64,000 nt of DNA from NCBI GenBank assembly GCA_014649555.1, contig BMTG01000001.1, forward strand, positions 682,001-746,000, read 5' to 3'. A program made the position numbers and the translations under genes. Position 1 is the first letter of the stretch. Each line of letters begins with the position of its first letter. Below are positions 47,528 to 57,426 of the stretch, in pieces. The notes beneath the pieces are model-generated. The model saw nothing but the letters and a program-made list of their open reading frames with translations. It had not been told where the DNA came from and did not search any database. Source of the DNA: Streptomyces globisporus. Its GTDB lineage: Bacteria; Actinomycetota; Actinomycetes; Streptomycetales; Streptomycetaceae.

Positions 47528-49543
47528 TCACCCGCCCAGCTTGGCCGCCAGCTCCCCCGCGTCCGTCGTCGGCGCGTCGCAGACGAAGTGGCGGCAGACG
47601 TACGCGGTCGGCTCGCCGCCCATCAGCGGCCGGTCGACCAGCAGCGGGAACTCGGCCCCGGCCCCTTCGCCGGCCGCGACCACCGCGCCCGGGGCCCGCC
47701 CCAGCAACGCCGTACGGTGCAGCTCACCGCCGACCGGTCCCGCCACGGCGACCTCCCGGGGGCCGTCGAGCAGCGCCTCGGCCACCGCGAGCCCCCAGCC
47801 GACGAACCGGGGGACGCGCGGGCCCAGGGCCTTCACCACACCGAGCGCGCCCTCGGCGGCGGTGCGGTGGGCCTCGGACCCGGTGTACGCGGCGTACGAG
47901 AGCAGCGCCCCGGCGGCGGCCGTCCACCCGGACGGGGTGGCGCTGTCGGTCGGATCCTGGGGCCGCCGGATGAGCTGCTCGGCGTCATGGGCGGTGTCGT
48001 ACAGCTGGCCGCCCTCCCCCGTGAACTGCTCCAGCACGATGTCCAGCAGGAACCCGGCGAACTCCAGCCAGGCGCCCTCCCCCGTCACCGCGGCCAGCGC
48101 GAGGAACCCTTCGGCGACATCGCCGTAGTCCTCCAGCACCCCGGCGTTGTTCCCGGCGCGCCCGTCCTTGGACGTACGGGTCAGCCGGGCCACCTCGCCC
48201 AGATGCACCCGCACGAGCAGATCGGCGGCCTCGGTGGCCCGCTCCACGAGGTCGGGCCGGTCGAAGTAGGCGCCGGTCTCGGCGAGGGCGGCGATGGCGA
48301 GCCCGTTCCAGGCGGCGACGACCTTGTCGTCCCGCCCCGGGTGCGGCCGCTCGTCACGGGCGGCCAGCAGCCGGGCCCGTACGCCGGCGACGCGCGCGGC
48401 GTCCACGGGCCCCGCGTCCCCCGGCAGCCGGAGCACGGAGGCGCCCTCCTCGAAGGTCCCTTCCTCGGTCACCCCGAAATAGGCCGCGGCGAAGGCGGCA
48501 TCGTCCTCCCCCAGCACCTCACGCAACTGCTCGGGCGTCCACACGTAATAGGCGCCTTCGACATGCCTACCGTCAGCGTCCTCGCTGTCGGCATCGAGCG
48601 CGGAGGCGAACCCGCCCTCGGCGGTCCGCAGCTCCCGCACCATGAAGTCGGCGGTCTCCAGGGCGATCCGGCGCGCCTCGTCCGACCCGGTGGCCCGCCA
48701 GAGGTGGGCGTACACCCGGCAGAGCAGGGCGTTGTCGTAGAGCATCTTCTCGAAGTGCGGGACGATCCACTCCCGGTCCACGGAGTACCGCGCGAACCCG
48801 CCGCCGAGCTGGTCGTAGATCCCACCGCGGGCCATGGCCGAGCAGGAATCGGCGGCCATCTGGAGGGCCCCCTCGGCCCCCGTACGGGCGTAATGCCGCA
48901 GCAGGAACTCCACCACCATGGCCGGCGGGAACTTGGGCGCGCCCCCGAACCCGCCGTGCTGCTCGTCGTACTCCCGGGTCAGCCCGAGCAGGGCCTGCGC
49001 CACCTCGGACTCCCCCGGCACCCCGTCCCCACCGTGGACCAGCGACCGCCCCGCCAGATCGGCGACGATGCGCCCGGCGACCTCGGCGACCTCTTCCCTC
49101 CGGTCGGTCCAGGCGACCGTGACCCCCTCCAGAACCTGCTGGAAGGAGGGCGAGCCGTGCCGGGGCTCGGGCGGGAAGTAGGTCCCGAAGTAGAACGGTT
49201 CGGCGTCCGGGGTGAGGAAAACGGTCATCGGCCACCCGCCGTGCCCGGTGGCCGCCTGCACGGCCTCCATGTACACGGCGTCGACGTCGGGCCGCTCCTC
49301 CCGGTCGACCTTCACGGGCACGAAGTGCGCGTTGAGGTAGGCGGCGGTCTCATCGTCCTCGAAGGACTCGTGCGCCATGACGTGGCACCAGTGGCAGCTG
49401 GCGTACCCGACGCTGAGCAGCACGGGCACATCCCGCTTCCTGGCCTCCTCGAACGCCTCGGGCGACCAGGGCCACCAGTCGACGGGATTGTCGGCGTGCT
49501 GGAGGAGGTACGGGGAGGTGGTCTGCGCAAGTCGGTTGGCCAT
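47528..49543 (-). CDS. DUF255 thioredoxin-fold protein (YyaL/SPATA20 type)
   Basis: 671 residues from ATG 49543. The N-terminal thioredoxin-like domain is typical: [43 protein letters not shown] (CxxC, Cys50 and Cys53), [37 protein letters not shown]. The rest is an alpha/alpha barrel like that of N-acylglucosamine epimerase-type glycosidases ([35 protein letters not shown]). The family is widespread, and its substrate is not firmly known. It should be cytoplasmic. It is monocistronic. Confidence 0.93.
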   Translation of the reverse strand: MANRLAQTTSPYLLQHADNPVDWWPWSPEAFEEARKRDVPVLLSVGYASCHWCHVMAHESFEDDETAAYLNAHFVPVKVDREERPDVDAVYMEAVQAATGHGGWPMTVFLTPDAEPFYFGTYFPPEPRHGSPSFQQVLEGVTVAWTDRREEVAEVAGRIVADLAGRSLVHGGDGVPGESEVAQALLGLTREYDEQHGGFGGAPKFPPAMVVEFLLRHYARTGAEGALQMAADSCSAMARGGIYDQLGGGFARYSVDREWIVPHFEKMLYDNALLCRVYAHLWRATGSDEARRIALETADFMVRELRTAEGGFASALDADSEDADGRHVEGAYYVWTPEQLREVLGEDDAAFAAAYFGVTEEGTFEEGASVLRLPGDAGPVDAARVAGVRARLLAARDERPHPGRDDKVVAAWNGLAIAALAETGAYFDRPDLVERATEAADLLVRVHLGEVARLTRTSKDGRAGNNAGVLEDYGDVAEGFLALAAVTGEGAWLEFAGFLLDIVLEQFTGEGGQLYDTAHDAEQLIRRPQDPTDSATPSGWTAAAGALLSYAAYTGSEAHRTAAEGALGVVKALGPRVPRFVGWGLAVAEALLDGPREVAVAGPVGGELHRTALLGRAPGAVVAAGEGAGAEFPLLVDRPLMGGEPTAYVCRHFVCDAPTTDAGELAAKLGG

Positions 49544-49733
49544 GCACCCCATCCTCGCGCACCCTCCCTCACGACACCCGTGCGCCACGGGGCGGGGTGG
49601 AAAGGGGCAGGCGGGGCGGGTCGGCGCCCTCTGCGCCGGGCACGCTTCCGATGCCGGGCCGCCGGACAGCACCGGGCAGTAGGCTGGGCCCAGCAGCGCC
49701 GAAACTGTGGATGCACCGCGAAGGAGGCACACC

Positions 49734-50300
49734 ATGACCGCCGAGATGGTGACGCCCGAGTGGATGCACGCACAGATCAGCGCAGAGGAGTACGACTCCT
49801 GGTCCGAGGAGCAGTGCGCCGGCATCGAGATCGTGGACGGGATGGTCGTCGTGAGCCCGAGCGCCTCCAAGCGCCACAACCGGCTGGCCCGCATCCTGGC
49901 CAACGCTCTGGACGCCGCCGCAGGCCCGGACTGGAACGCGGACACGGACTTCGACGTCCGCCTGCAGGACGTTCCCCTCACCAACCGCCGCGCTGACGTC
50001 ATCGTCTACCGGGCGGAGACCATCGACCTCACGCCCACCCGCCCCGAGCACGTGCTCCTGGTCGTGGAGGTGGTGTCGCCCGGCTCGGAAACCACCGACC
50101 GGATCGTGAAGGTCGACCAGTACGCCAAGGCCGGCATCCCCTTCTACTGGCGGGTGGAGCAGGCCGCCACCGGTGTCCCGATCGTGTACACCTACGTCCT
50201 CGACCCCGCCACCAAGGCTTACCGGGACGGCGAGATGTTCACCGGCACGGTGAAGGCCACCGCCCCTTTCTCCATCACGGTCGATCTTGGGCACCTGTAA
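49734..50300 (+). CDS. Uma2 family (DUF820) putative endonuclease
   Basis: 188 residues from ATG 49734 with AAGGAGG 7 bases upstream. PD-(D/E)xK-type residues are in order: [37 protein letters not shown] (Asp), [35 protein letters not shown] (ExVSP and Lys). The Uma2 family is abundant in Streptomyces and cyanobacteria and often linked to mobile or defence contexts, but no partner gene is evident. Nuclease activity is inferred from the fold. Confidence 0.9.
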   Translation: MTAEMVTPEWMHAQISAEEYDSWSEEQCAGIEIVDGMVVVSPSASKRHNRLARILANALDAAAGPDWNADTDFDVRLQDVPLTNRRADVIVYRAETIDLTPTRPEHVLLVVEVVSPGSETTDRIVKVDQYAKAGIPFYWRVEQAATGVPIVYTYVLDPATKAYRDGEMFTGTVKATAPFSITVDLGHL

Positions 50301-50702
50301 GGAGCGGAGAAGTCGCGCCGCTTTCGAGGTTCGATCACCAACGCATCTGTCCCGCGTCGCCGTCGACCTGCGCTGCCCCTCGGAGGAGCCAGGACCGGCC
50401 GCGTCATCTTCTCTTACCTGGCACGCAGTCGGCTCCTCGACGAAGCCCACACCGCACTCGGGCTTCGGAACCGCCGTGGGCACCAGCCTCGACCGGATCG
50501 AGAGCGGAATCCGCTCCGCGGTTCCCGGAATCAGCCTCGGTCAACCGACCCGGGGAGTCGGCTCCTTGACCCTCCCTTGCCCTGCGCCCCTCGCGCCGAT
50601 GCGCTCCACGCAGGACACTTGACCCCGACGCTTGGTAACTGACGCTTGATCCGGCGCTCCGGAACCCGGGATCCGGAACGCAGCTCTCGGAGGGGGACAC
50701 AT
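50301..50702. other. Intergenic region before the TPR/STAND gene
   Basis: 402 bases without a supported gene. A TTGACC at 50619-50624 could be a -35 for the downstream gene, but no matching -10 is convincing. No hairpin, tRNA or repeat was noticed. Confidence 0.5.
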
Positions 50703-53700
50703 ATGCGGGACAGCCATCGGGCGGAAGCCGAGAGGCTGTTGGTGCGGGCCGTGGAGGAAGAGGCGCGGCGCAGCGGCGGGCGGACCGATGCCGGGGCGCT
50801 GATGTCGCGGGCGCGGGCCGCGCTCGACACCATGGCCGCCAGCGCGGGCGAGGAGTACGCCGCGTACACGCAGGCACTGGACTCGGCGGCGGCGGGCGAC
50901 CGGCCGCTGGCGGAGCGCTTCAGCAGAGCGACGCTCGGAACGCCCTTGCTGGTGACGGGAGTTGCCGCGGCTGCCGCGTTCGGCGCGGATCTGGCGCTCG
51001 GGGCGAACACCGGTCTGGCGTTCGGCGCGGGCGCGGCCGTCGCGGTGGCCGGTACGGCGACGACCGTGGCGAAGGTGACCGCCTCGCACTGGCCCGCCGC
51101 CCACCGCCGGGCCGCGGCGGCCGGACAGCCGGGCGGGGCCGAGCAGTTGCGGCTCCAGTGGCTGACCGCCCTGGAGGTACGGGGCATCCGCCCGTACCTG
51201 GACCAGCAGCGCATGCTGACGCCCGCCAAGCGCGCCCCGAAGAAGCAGACCGCGCCGGTGGTACGGCAGTTGCGCGGCGGCGACCGCAGTGCGGCGGCCC
51301 GCACCCGGGTGGTGCTGGAGCAGTCGTTCGGCCATCTCCCGCAGGCGGAAGGGCCGTTCAGCGGGCGGCGGACCGAGCTGGCGCAGATCGCGCAGTGGGT
51401 GCACGCGGCCCGCGCCTCCACGCAGACCCGGCCGACCGTCGTCGTGCTGCACGGCGCCCCTGGGTCGGGGCGGACCGCGCTCGCGGTGCGGGCGGCCCAC
51501 ACGCTCAAGGACCAGTTCCGGGGGGCGTGCGTGGTCGATCTGCGCGGCCAGGTCGCCGGGGAGAGCCCGCTGCCGACCCGGGACGCCCTGCTCCATCTGC
51601 TGAACCGGCTGGGCGCGCCGCGCGAGCAACTGCTGTTCCGGGAGGGCTCGTCGGCGGAGCAGCAGGTGCGGCGGCTCTCCGAGCTGTACCACCAGCACCT
51701 CACGGGGACGCCGGTCACCATCGTGCTCGACGACGCGACGGACGCCGGTCAGGTGCGCACCCTGGTGCCGGAGCGCTCGGACAGTCTGGTGATCGTCACC
51801 GCCCGGGAGCCGCTGGAGCTGCCCGAGGACCTGGCGGCCTGGGTGCACCAGCTGCCGGTCGGCGCGCTGGACGCGGCGGGCGCGGAGGAGCTGCTGCGGG
51901 AGGTCGCCGAGGAAGAGGAGGCCGGGCCGTACGACTACCCGTCGACGGACGCGATCGTGGAGCTGTGCGGCGGGCTGCCGCTGGCGCTGCGGGTGGCCGG
52001 TTCCGCGCTGGGGGCGCGCAGTCGGCACACACTGGCGGAGGACCTGGGGGCGTACGGTCCGGTGGACCCGGTCGAGCGGGCGCTGTGGCTGCGCTACACC
52101 GACCAGGGCGACCAGGCCCGCCGGCTGCTGCGGCGGCTCGCGCTGGCGGGCCGGGCGAGCCTCGGCGCTGCCGCGGCCGCCGCGCTGCTGGCGGCGGACG
52201 AGCAGGAGGCGGACCGGCTGCTCACCGTGCTGGCCCGGGCCGGGCTGCTCACGCGCGTACGAGGATCGCGCTACCGGCTGCACGATCTGGTGCGGGCCTT
52301 CGCGCTGGCCCGGCTGCTGGACGAGGAGGAGCCGGCCGAGCGTACGGCAGCCCAGGAGCGGCTGCTGACGAACTACGCGGAGCTGGCCGACGCGGTGATC
52401 CGGATGGTCGACGGGAAGATGTCGACCCGCGCCGGGCAGTTCGGCTCGCACGGGTTCGGTTCGCTGGACTCGGCGCTGCGCTGGCTGGACGACGAGTCGA
52501 GCTTCATCACCTCCGCGCTGCGGCACGCGGAGGGCGTCGACCAGGCCACGGTGCTGCATCTGCTGGGCGCCCTGTGCGACTACTGCCTGCTGCGCGGCGA
52601 TCTGTACCGGCTGGGTGAGATCAGCGAGCTGACCCAAGCGGTGGACCAGGGGCTGCTGGAGCGCTCGGTGCAGTGGCGTACGGGCATCGCGGCCCGGCAG
52701 CTCGGCGAGCTGGACAAGGCCCGCACCACCCTGTCCTCCGTCGTCGGCCTCTACCACGAGGCGCAGAACGACGCGGGCGAGGCGCTGGCCCTCTGCTCGC
52801 TCGGCATCACCCTGCACCACCAGGGCAATCTGACCGAGGCCGCGGCCCGGCTCGGTGAGGCGCTGGCCCTCCAGTCGTCCGAGGCGCAGGCCGAGGACCG
52901 GGCCTGGACCCTGCACGCGCTGGCGGCCGTGGAGCGCGACCGGGGCGATCTGCCGAGGGCGCTGGCGCTGCTGGCCGACGCGCTGCGGCTGCACCGGGAG
53001 GGCGAGTCCCTGCACGGCGAGGCGTGGACGCAGTTCCAGCTGGGCCAGGTGCGGCTGCGCACAGGCGAGGTGGCGGCGGCCGAGGAGGCCCTGAGCACCG
53101 CCCTGGAGCTGTACGGGCGCACCCGCGACGGGCGCGGTGAGGCGTGGGCGATCACCCAGCTGGCCCGGGCCCGGCTGCTGGACGAGGACCCGGCCGCCGC
53201 GCTGGAGCAGCTGCGGGACGCCCTGGCCCGGCACCGGGACAACGAGGACGCGCGCGGTGAGGCGTGGACCCTGTACTACCTGGGTCAGGCGCTGGAGGAG
53301 GACGGGGACACCGATCAGGCGGTGCGCGAGCTGGAGCGGGCCCGCACGATGTTCTCCCGGATGCGGGACGTGTACGGGCTGGCGTGCGCCCGGCACCATT
53401 CGGGCAGGGTGACCCGGGACCAGCGGGCCGCGCAGACGGGCAACCTGCGCAACTCCGGGTTCGCCCGGCAGCTGCTGATGGACGCCCGGGCCGACTTCCG
53501 GCGGATCAAGGTGCCCTACGGCGAGGCGTGGGCCTGCGTGGAGCTGGCGTTGATCGACGCGGGCAACGGGCGGGCCCCGCAGGCGCTGGAGCTGTGCGGG
53601 GAGGCGGCGGAGCTGTTCGCGTCGTACGGGGACGCGCGGGGCGGCGACTGGGCCCGGTTCCTGCGCTGCACGCTGCTGCCGTACGCCTCGCCCGGGGGCA

Positions 53701-53924
53701 GCGAGGTGGGTTCGGTGGTGGCTCAGCAGGAGCTGGCCGAGCTGGTCGGGGCCCGGCATCCGGCGCGGGACGCGAAGCTGGAGCAGTCGGCGGCGGCGTT
53801 CGCGGTGGCGCTGGAGCGGGGCGTCGACCTGGAGGACGGCTGGCAGGCGTGGCGGCTGGGGCTGATCCCGGCCCGTAGCGCGGGCCAGATCATGGGCGTG
53901 GCGGTGGAGCCGGCGAGGACGTGA
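50703..53924 (+). CDS. Membrane-anchored STAND-like NTPase with TPR repeats
   Basis: 1073 residues from ATG 50703 (GGAGGGGG upstream). After an N-terminal helical region, two hydrophobic segments (about 78-120, LLVTGVAAAAAFGADLALG and LAFGAGAAVAVAGTATTVA) suggest a membrane hairpin. The NTPase domain shows HGAPGSGRTAL (251-260) where the Walker A Lys is Arg257, Walker B TIVLDDA and an NB-ARC-like GLPLALRVAGSALG. A winged-helix-like LYRLHDLVRAFALARL follows. From about 640 on, at least eight TPR-like units recur with GEAWTLYYLGQAL-type repeats. It resembles AfsR/SARP NB-ARC-TPR regulators but has no DNA-binding domain. Role unknown. Confidence 0.82.
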   Translation: MRDSHRAEAERLLVRAVEEEARRSGGRTDAGALMSRARAALDTMAASAGEEYAAYTQALDSAAAGDRPLAERFSRATLGTPLLVTGVAAAAAFGADLALGANTGLAFGAGAAVAVAGTATTVAKVTASHWPAAHRRAAAAGQPGGAEQLRLQWLTALEVRGIRPYLDQQRMLTPAKRAPKKQTAPVVRQLRGGDRSAAARTRVVLEQSFGHLPQAEGPFSGRRTELAQIAQWVHAARASTQTRPTVVVLHGAPGSGRTALAVRAAHTLKDQFRGACVVDLRGQVAGESPLPTRDALLHLLNRLGAPREQLLFREGSSAEQQVRRLSELYHQHLTGTPVTIVLDDATDAGQVRTLVPERSDSLVIVTAREPLELPEDLAAWVHQLPVGALDAAGAEELLREVAEEEEAGPYDYPSTDAIVELCGGLPLALRVAGSALGARSRHTLAEDLGAYGPVDPVERALWLRYTDQGDQARRLLRRLALAGRASLGAAAAAALLAADEQEADRLLTVLARAGLLTRVRGSRYRLHDLVRAFALARLLDEEEPAERTAAQERLLTNYAELADAVIRMVDGKMSTRAGQFGSHGFGSLDSALRWLDDESSFITSALRHAEGVDQATVLHLLGALCDYCLLRGDLYRLGEISELTQAVDQGLLERSVQWRTGIAARQLGELDKARTTLSSVVGLYHEAQNDAGEALALCSLGITLHHQGNLTEAAARLGEALALQSSEAQAEDRAWTLHALAAVERDRGDLPRALALLADALRLHREGESLHGEAWTQFQLGQVRLRTGEVAAAEEALSTALELYGRTRDGRGEAWAITQLARARLLDEDPAAALEQLRDALARHRDNEDARGEAWTLYYLGQALEEDGDTDQAVRELERARTMFSRMRDVYGLACARHHSGRVTRDQRAAQTGNLRNSGFARQLLMDARADFRRIKVPYGEAWACVELALIDAGNGRAPQALELCGEAAELFASYGDARGGDWARFLRCTLLPYASPGGSEVGSVVAQQELAELVGARHPARDAKLEQSAAAFAVALERGVDLEDGWQAWRLGLIPARSAGQIMGVAVEPART

Positions 53925-53978
53925 CCCCGCGCGGCGACGGCCGCGCCCACGACCGTACGGGACGGAGAAACGGGACCG

Positions 53979-54006
53979 AGGCGTCCGGCAACCCCGCCGG
54001 ACGCCT
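53979..54006. terminator. Bidirectional terminator hairpin
   Basis: Eleven-base arms AGGCGTCCGGC and GCCGGACGCCT with a 6-base loop followed by TTT, between convergent genes. Confidence 0.85.
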
Positions 54007-54058
54007 TTCCCGTTCCCGTACGCGCGGAATCATCGTCCGTACGCGCGGGCCCGGCGCG

Positions 54059-54313
54059 CTACTTGCCGGGCGACGCCGCCTTGCCCTTGTCCCCGGCGGG
54101 CTCGGCCGCCGCCGTGTCCGGGTCGGGGGCCTCCTCGAAGTTCACCCGGCCCATGTGGCGGTTCATCGACTTCATCAGGGCCCACACGCCGACGGCGAGC
54201 GCGGCGAAGACGAGGAAGCCGAGGACGCCGGGGGTGACCTTGTTCTTGTCGAGCTCTTCGGCGGCGAGCGGGACGAGGTGCGTCAGTGCCTGGGTCGCGT
54301 ACATATCAGGCAT
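54059..54313 (-). CDS. Small single-span membrane protein downstream of mca
   Basis: 84 residues from ATG 54313, which overlaps the end of mca by 8 bases; an internal ATG at 54304 is also possible. One membrane helix (VLGFLVFAALAVGVWALM, about 29-46) is preceded by an AAEELDKNKVTPG segment and followed by an SMNRHMGRVNFEE cytoplasmic stretch and an acidic Pro/Ala tail. The overlap means translational coupling to mca. Function is unknown; the pairing with mca is, from memory, common in Streptomyces. Confidence 0.8.
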   Translation of the reverse strand: MPDMYATQALTHLVPLAAEELDKNKVTPGVLGFLVFAALAVGVWALMKSMNRHMGRVNFEEAPDPDTAAAEPAGDKGKAASPGK

Positions 54314-55187
54314 TGTCGCGGATGCCCGCGAAGAGGTCGCTCTCGGGGAGGGAGGTATCGACCAGAGACTTCGCCAGCTCGTACTCCTCGGTCGGCCAGA
54401 CCTCGCGCTGGACGTCCATCGGGACCCGGAACCAGCCGCCCTCGGGGTCGATCTGCGTGGCGTGCGCGATCAGCGCCTTGTCACGGATCTCGAAGAACTC
54501 GTCGCAGGGGATGTGCGTGGTCAGGGTGCGTTCGACGCGCTCGAACTCCTTCCACCGCTCCAGCCACTCCCCGTACGGGGACTCCATGCCCCGGGCGAGG
54601 AGTGCCTCGTGCAGGGCGACGGTGCGCGGCCGGTTGAAGCCCTGGTTGTAGTAGAGCTTCCGCGGCGTCCAGACCGGGCCGAACTCGTCCTCGGGGAAGC
54701 GCTCCGCGTCGGCCGCACCGTCGAACGCGATCATCGAGATCGTGTGCGTCATGATGTGGTCGGGGTGCGGGTAGCCGCCGTTCTCGTCGTACGTGGTGAC
54801 GACCTGCGGCCGGAACGCGCGGATCTTCGCCACCAGGCGCCCCGCCGCGACCTCGGGGTCCTCCAGGGCGAAGCAGCCCTCGGGCAGCGGCGGCAGCGGG
54901 TCGCCCTCGGGCAGCCCCGAGTCGACGAAGCCGAGCCACTCCTGCTGGACGCCCAGGATCTCCCGGGCCTCGTCCATCTCCTTCTTGCGGACCTCGTGGA
55001 TGTTCTTCTCGATGTACGCGTCGCCCTGGAGCTTCGGGTTGAGGATGGAGCCGCGCTCGCCCCCCGTGCAGGTCACGACCAGCACGTCCACCCCCTCGGA
55101 CACGTACTTGGCCATGGTGGCCGCGCCCTTGCTCGACTCGTCGTCGGGGTGGGCGTGAACGGCCATCAGTCGCAGCTGCTCAGTCAA
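54306..55187 (-). CDS. mca: Mycothiol S-conjugate amidase
   Basis: 293 residues from TTG 55187, with GAGG 9 bases upstream and an N-terminus (TEQLRLMAVHAHPDDE) at the position expected from homologues; ATG 55205 would add six residues. LmbE-type zinc motifs: AVHAHPDDE and TYDENGGYPHPDHIMTH. The ARxTGGERGSILNPKLQ segment and long C-terminal region (FGPVWTPRKLYYNQGFNR, FFEIRDKALIAHATQIDPEGGWF) mark Mca rather than MshB. It cleaves mycothiol S-conjugates to mercapturic acids during detoxification. It is divergent from the DUF4307 gene. Confidence 0.93.
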   Translation of the reverse strand: MTEQLRLMAVHAHPDDESSKGAATMAKYVSEGVDVLVVTCTGGERGSILNPKLQGDAYIEKNIHEVRKKEMDEAREILGVQQEWLGFVDSGLPEGDPLPPLPEGCFALEDPEVAAGRLVAKIRAFRPQVVTTYDENGGYPHPDHIMTHTISMIAFDGAADAERFPEDEFGPVWTPRKLYYNQGFNRPRTVALHEALLARGMESPYGEWLERWKEFERVERTLTTHIPCDEFFEIRDKALIAHATQIDPEGGWFRVPMDVQREVWPTEEYELAKSLVDTSLPESDLFAGIRDNA

Positions 55188-55344
55188 AGCTCGATCCTCA
55201 GTCATTGGTCGCTCTGGTCGATCATCGGTCGCTGGGGTCCATCCGGTCGGTGTGGGGCGCGATCGGGTGACGGGGGTGCGGCTTCTATAGTGACTGAACG
55301 AGGGGCCGGAAAATTCCTCCCGGCCCGGTCCGGAGGGAACGATC

Positions 55345-55761
55345 ATGACGACGGTTCGCGAGGCTGCGCCCGAGGGGCGGTACGGCCGGACCGAGGACCA
55401 GCGTGCGGACCGCAAGCTGAAGATCGTCGGATCGGTCCTGGGCGTCGCCCTGCTCGGTGTGATCGGGTGGATCGGCTACGACTACGTGGGCAACCAGGGC
55501 ATCAGCGGCGAGATGATCAAGTTCAAGGTCGTCTCCGACACCCGGGCCGACGTCCACCTGGAGGTCCGCAAGGACCGCGAGGGCCACGGCTACTGCGTGG
55601 TGCGGGCGCTCAGCGAGGACGGCTCCGAGGTGGGCCGCAAGGAAGTCCGGTTCGACCGGGCCGAGGACCGGATCGACGAGGTCGTGACCATGGTGACCCG
55701 GTCCCGGGCGACCGCGGTCGAGCCGATGGGCTGCACGGCCGACGACGGCCCGCGCGGCTGA
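55345..55761 (+). CDS. DUF4307 membrane protein
   Basis: 138 residues. A charged N-terminus (GRYGRTEDQRADRKLK) is followed by one membrane helix (IVGSVLGVALLGVIGWIGYDYV) and a beta-rich exported domain (MIKFKVVSDTRADVHLEVRKDREGHGYCVVRALSEDGSEVGRKEVRFDRAEDRIDEVVTMVTRSRATAVEPMGC). This matches DUF4307, an actinobacterial family usually found next to mca and greA, as here. A -10-like TATAGT lies at 55286-55291. Function unknown. Confidence 0.92.
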   Translation: MTTVREAAPEGRYGRTEDQRADRKLKIVGSVLGVALLGVIGWIGYDYVGNQGISGEMIKFKVVSDTRADVHLEVRKDREGHGYCVVRALSEDGSEVGRKEVRFDRAEDRIDEVVTMVTRSRATAVEPMGCTADDGPRG

Positions 55762-55973
55762 TCCGGGCACACCGGCTCCGACCTGCGACGATACGGAGCG
55801 CGGCGGCCGGTCCTGGCGCGTGACGGTTTACCTTCTCCCCCTTTTCCTGCGGAATTGTTAGGCTCGTGGTTTCGCCCACTCGCAGAGGCACATGCTTCTG
55901 GGTAGGGCGATGCTTTGTATTCCCAACCCTTCCCAGCATTCCCAGCACTTCCCAGTACCGACGAGGAGCACCT

Positions 55974-56471
55974 GTGACCCAGACCAGCGAGAACGTCACC
56001 TGGCTCACGCAGGAGGCGTACAACCAGCTCAAGGCCGAGCTGGAGCACCTGTCTGGTCCCGCGCGCACGGAGATCGCCGTCAAGATCGCGGCGGCCCGTG
56101 AGGAGGGTGACCTCCGGGAGAACGGCGGGTACCACGCGGCCAAGGAGGAGCAGGGCAAGATGGAGCTGCGGGTGCGCCAGCTGACCCAGCTCCTGGAGCA
56201 CGCGAAGGTCGGCGAGGCGCCGGCCGACGACGGCGTGGTCGAGCCCGGCATGGTCGTCACGATCGCCTTCGACGGCGACGAGAACGACACGCTGACCTTC
56301 CTGCTCGCCTCCCGTGAATACGCCAGCACGGAGATCGAGACGTACTCCCCGCAGTCCCCGCTCGGCCTCGGTGTGAACGGCAAGCGGACCGGCGACGACG
56401 CGGACTACGAGCTGCCGAACGGCAGGACCGCCTCGGTGAAGATCCTGGCGGCGAAGCCCTACACGGGCTGA
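55974..56471 (+). CDS. greA: Transcript cleavage factor GreA
   Basis: 165 residues from GTG 55974 with GAGGAG 6 bases upstream. The N-terminal coiled coil has WLTQEAYNQLKAELEHL and the tip AAAREEGDLRENGGYHAAKEEQGKMELRV, whose acidic residues reach the polymerase active site. The C-terminal FKBP-like domain ends in SPQSPLGLGVNGKRTGDDADYELPNGR, with the actinobacterial insertion. GreA rescues backtracked RNA polymerase. TAGGCT at 55859-55864 could be the -10 of its promoter. A very strong hairpin follows. Confidence 0.95.
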   Translation: MTQTSENVTWLTQEAYNQLKAELEHLSGPARTEIAVKIAAAREEGDLRENGGYHAAKEEQGKMELRVRQLTQLLEHAKVGEAPADDGVVEPGMVVTIAFDGDENDTLTFLLASREYASTEIETYSPQSPLGLGVNGKRTGDDADYELPNGRTASVKILAAKPYTG

Positions 56472-56495
56472 CGTCCGGCCCACCACGACGCGTAC

Positions 56496-56542
56496 GACGC
56501 GGGAGCCCCGGCCTTCTTGATGAAGGCCGGGGCTCCCGCGTC
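56496..56542. terminator. Strong bidirectional terminator hairpin
   Basis: Perfect 21-base arms (56496-56516 and 56522-56542, beginning GACGCGGGAGCC) with a 5-base loop, between convergent greA and ABC transporter genes. Unusually long and perfect. Confidence 0.9.
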
Positions 56543-56562
56543 GTCGGTCGGTCCTCGGTGGC

Positions 56563-57426
56563 TCAGGTGGCGGCCGAGCGGTACTTGCGGACCGCGAGAG
56601 TCCGGAAGACCACGATGATCAGCACCGACCAGATGATCGAGGCGATGATCGGGTGCTCCATCGGCCAGGCCCCGGTCACGGACTTCGGCACGCCCGGCAT
56701 CGTGTTGCCGAACAGCTCGCGGGCCCCCGCCACGGTGGCGCTGAACGGATTCCACTCGGCGACGTGCTGGAGGAACGTCGGCATGCCGGTGACCGGCACG
56801 AAGGCGTTCGAGATGAACGTCAGCGGGAACAGCCAGATCAGCCCGCCGGAGGTGGCCGCCTCCGGGGTGCGCACGGACAGGCCGATCAGCGCGCCGATCC
56901 AGGAGAACGCGTAGCCGAGCAGGAGCAGCAGCAGGAAGCCGCAGATGACCTTGCCGAGGTTCTCGTGGGTGCGCCACCCCACCAGCAGGGCGACCCCGGC
57001 GAGGACGACGAGGGTGAGGGTGGTCTGGACGAGGTCGGCGAGCGTCCGTCCGGTGAGGACCGCGCCCCGGGCCATGGGCAGCGACCGGAAGCGGTCGATG
57101 AGCCCCTTGTGCATGTCGTCGGCGATGCCCGCGCCGGCGCCCGCGGTGGCGAAGGTGACGGTCTGGGCGAAGATGCCCGCCATCAGGAATTCCTTGTACA
57201 GCTGCGGGTCGGTGGAGCCGCCGATGCTGATCGAGCCGCCGAAGACGTAGGTGAACAGCACCACGAACATGATCGGCTGGATCAGTCCGAAGATCACCAT
57301 CTCGGGGATCCGGGTCATCCGGATCAGATTCCGCTTGGCGACGACGAGGGAGTCCTTCACGGACTGCGTGACGCCCCCGGAGGGGCGGGGCACCAGAGCG
57401 GGGGTGTCCTTGGCGATCGCGCTCAC
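56563..57426 (-). CDS. ABC-2 type transporter permease (DrrB-like)
   Basis: 287 residues with six hydrophobic helices and an ABC-2 membrane domain: RNLIRMTRIPEMVIFGLIQPIMFVVLFTYVFGGSI, EFLMAGIFAQTVTFATAGAGAGIADDMHKGLIDRFRSLPMARGAVLTGRTLADLVQ and FPLTFISNAFVPVTGMPTFLQHVAEWNPFSATVAGARELFG. These match the DrrB/ODR exporter family. Its start overlaps the ATPase gene stop by 4 bases (ATGA). It works with the adjacent ATPase as a drug or lipid exporter; the substrate is unknown. Confidence 0.93.
   Translation of the reverse strand: MSAIAKDTPALVPRPSGGVTQSVKDSLVVAKRNLIRMTRIPEMVIFGLIQPIMFVVLFTYVFGGSISIGGSTDPQLYKEFLMAGIFAQTVTFATAGAGAGIADDMHKGLIDRFRSLPMARGAVLTGRTLADLVQTTLTLVVLAGVALLVGWRTHENLGKVICGFLLLLLLGYAFSWIGALIGLSVRTPEAATSGGLIWLFPLTFISNAFVPVTGMPTFLQHVAEWNPFSATVAGARELFGNTMPGVPKSVTGAWPMEHPIIASIIWSVLIIVVFRTLAVRKYRSAAT

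Noticed and set aside
50327-50345. GGTTCGATCACC as a tRNA T-arm
   Set aside because: No acceptor or anticodon stems can be folded around it.
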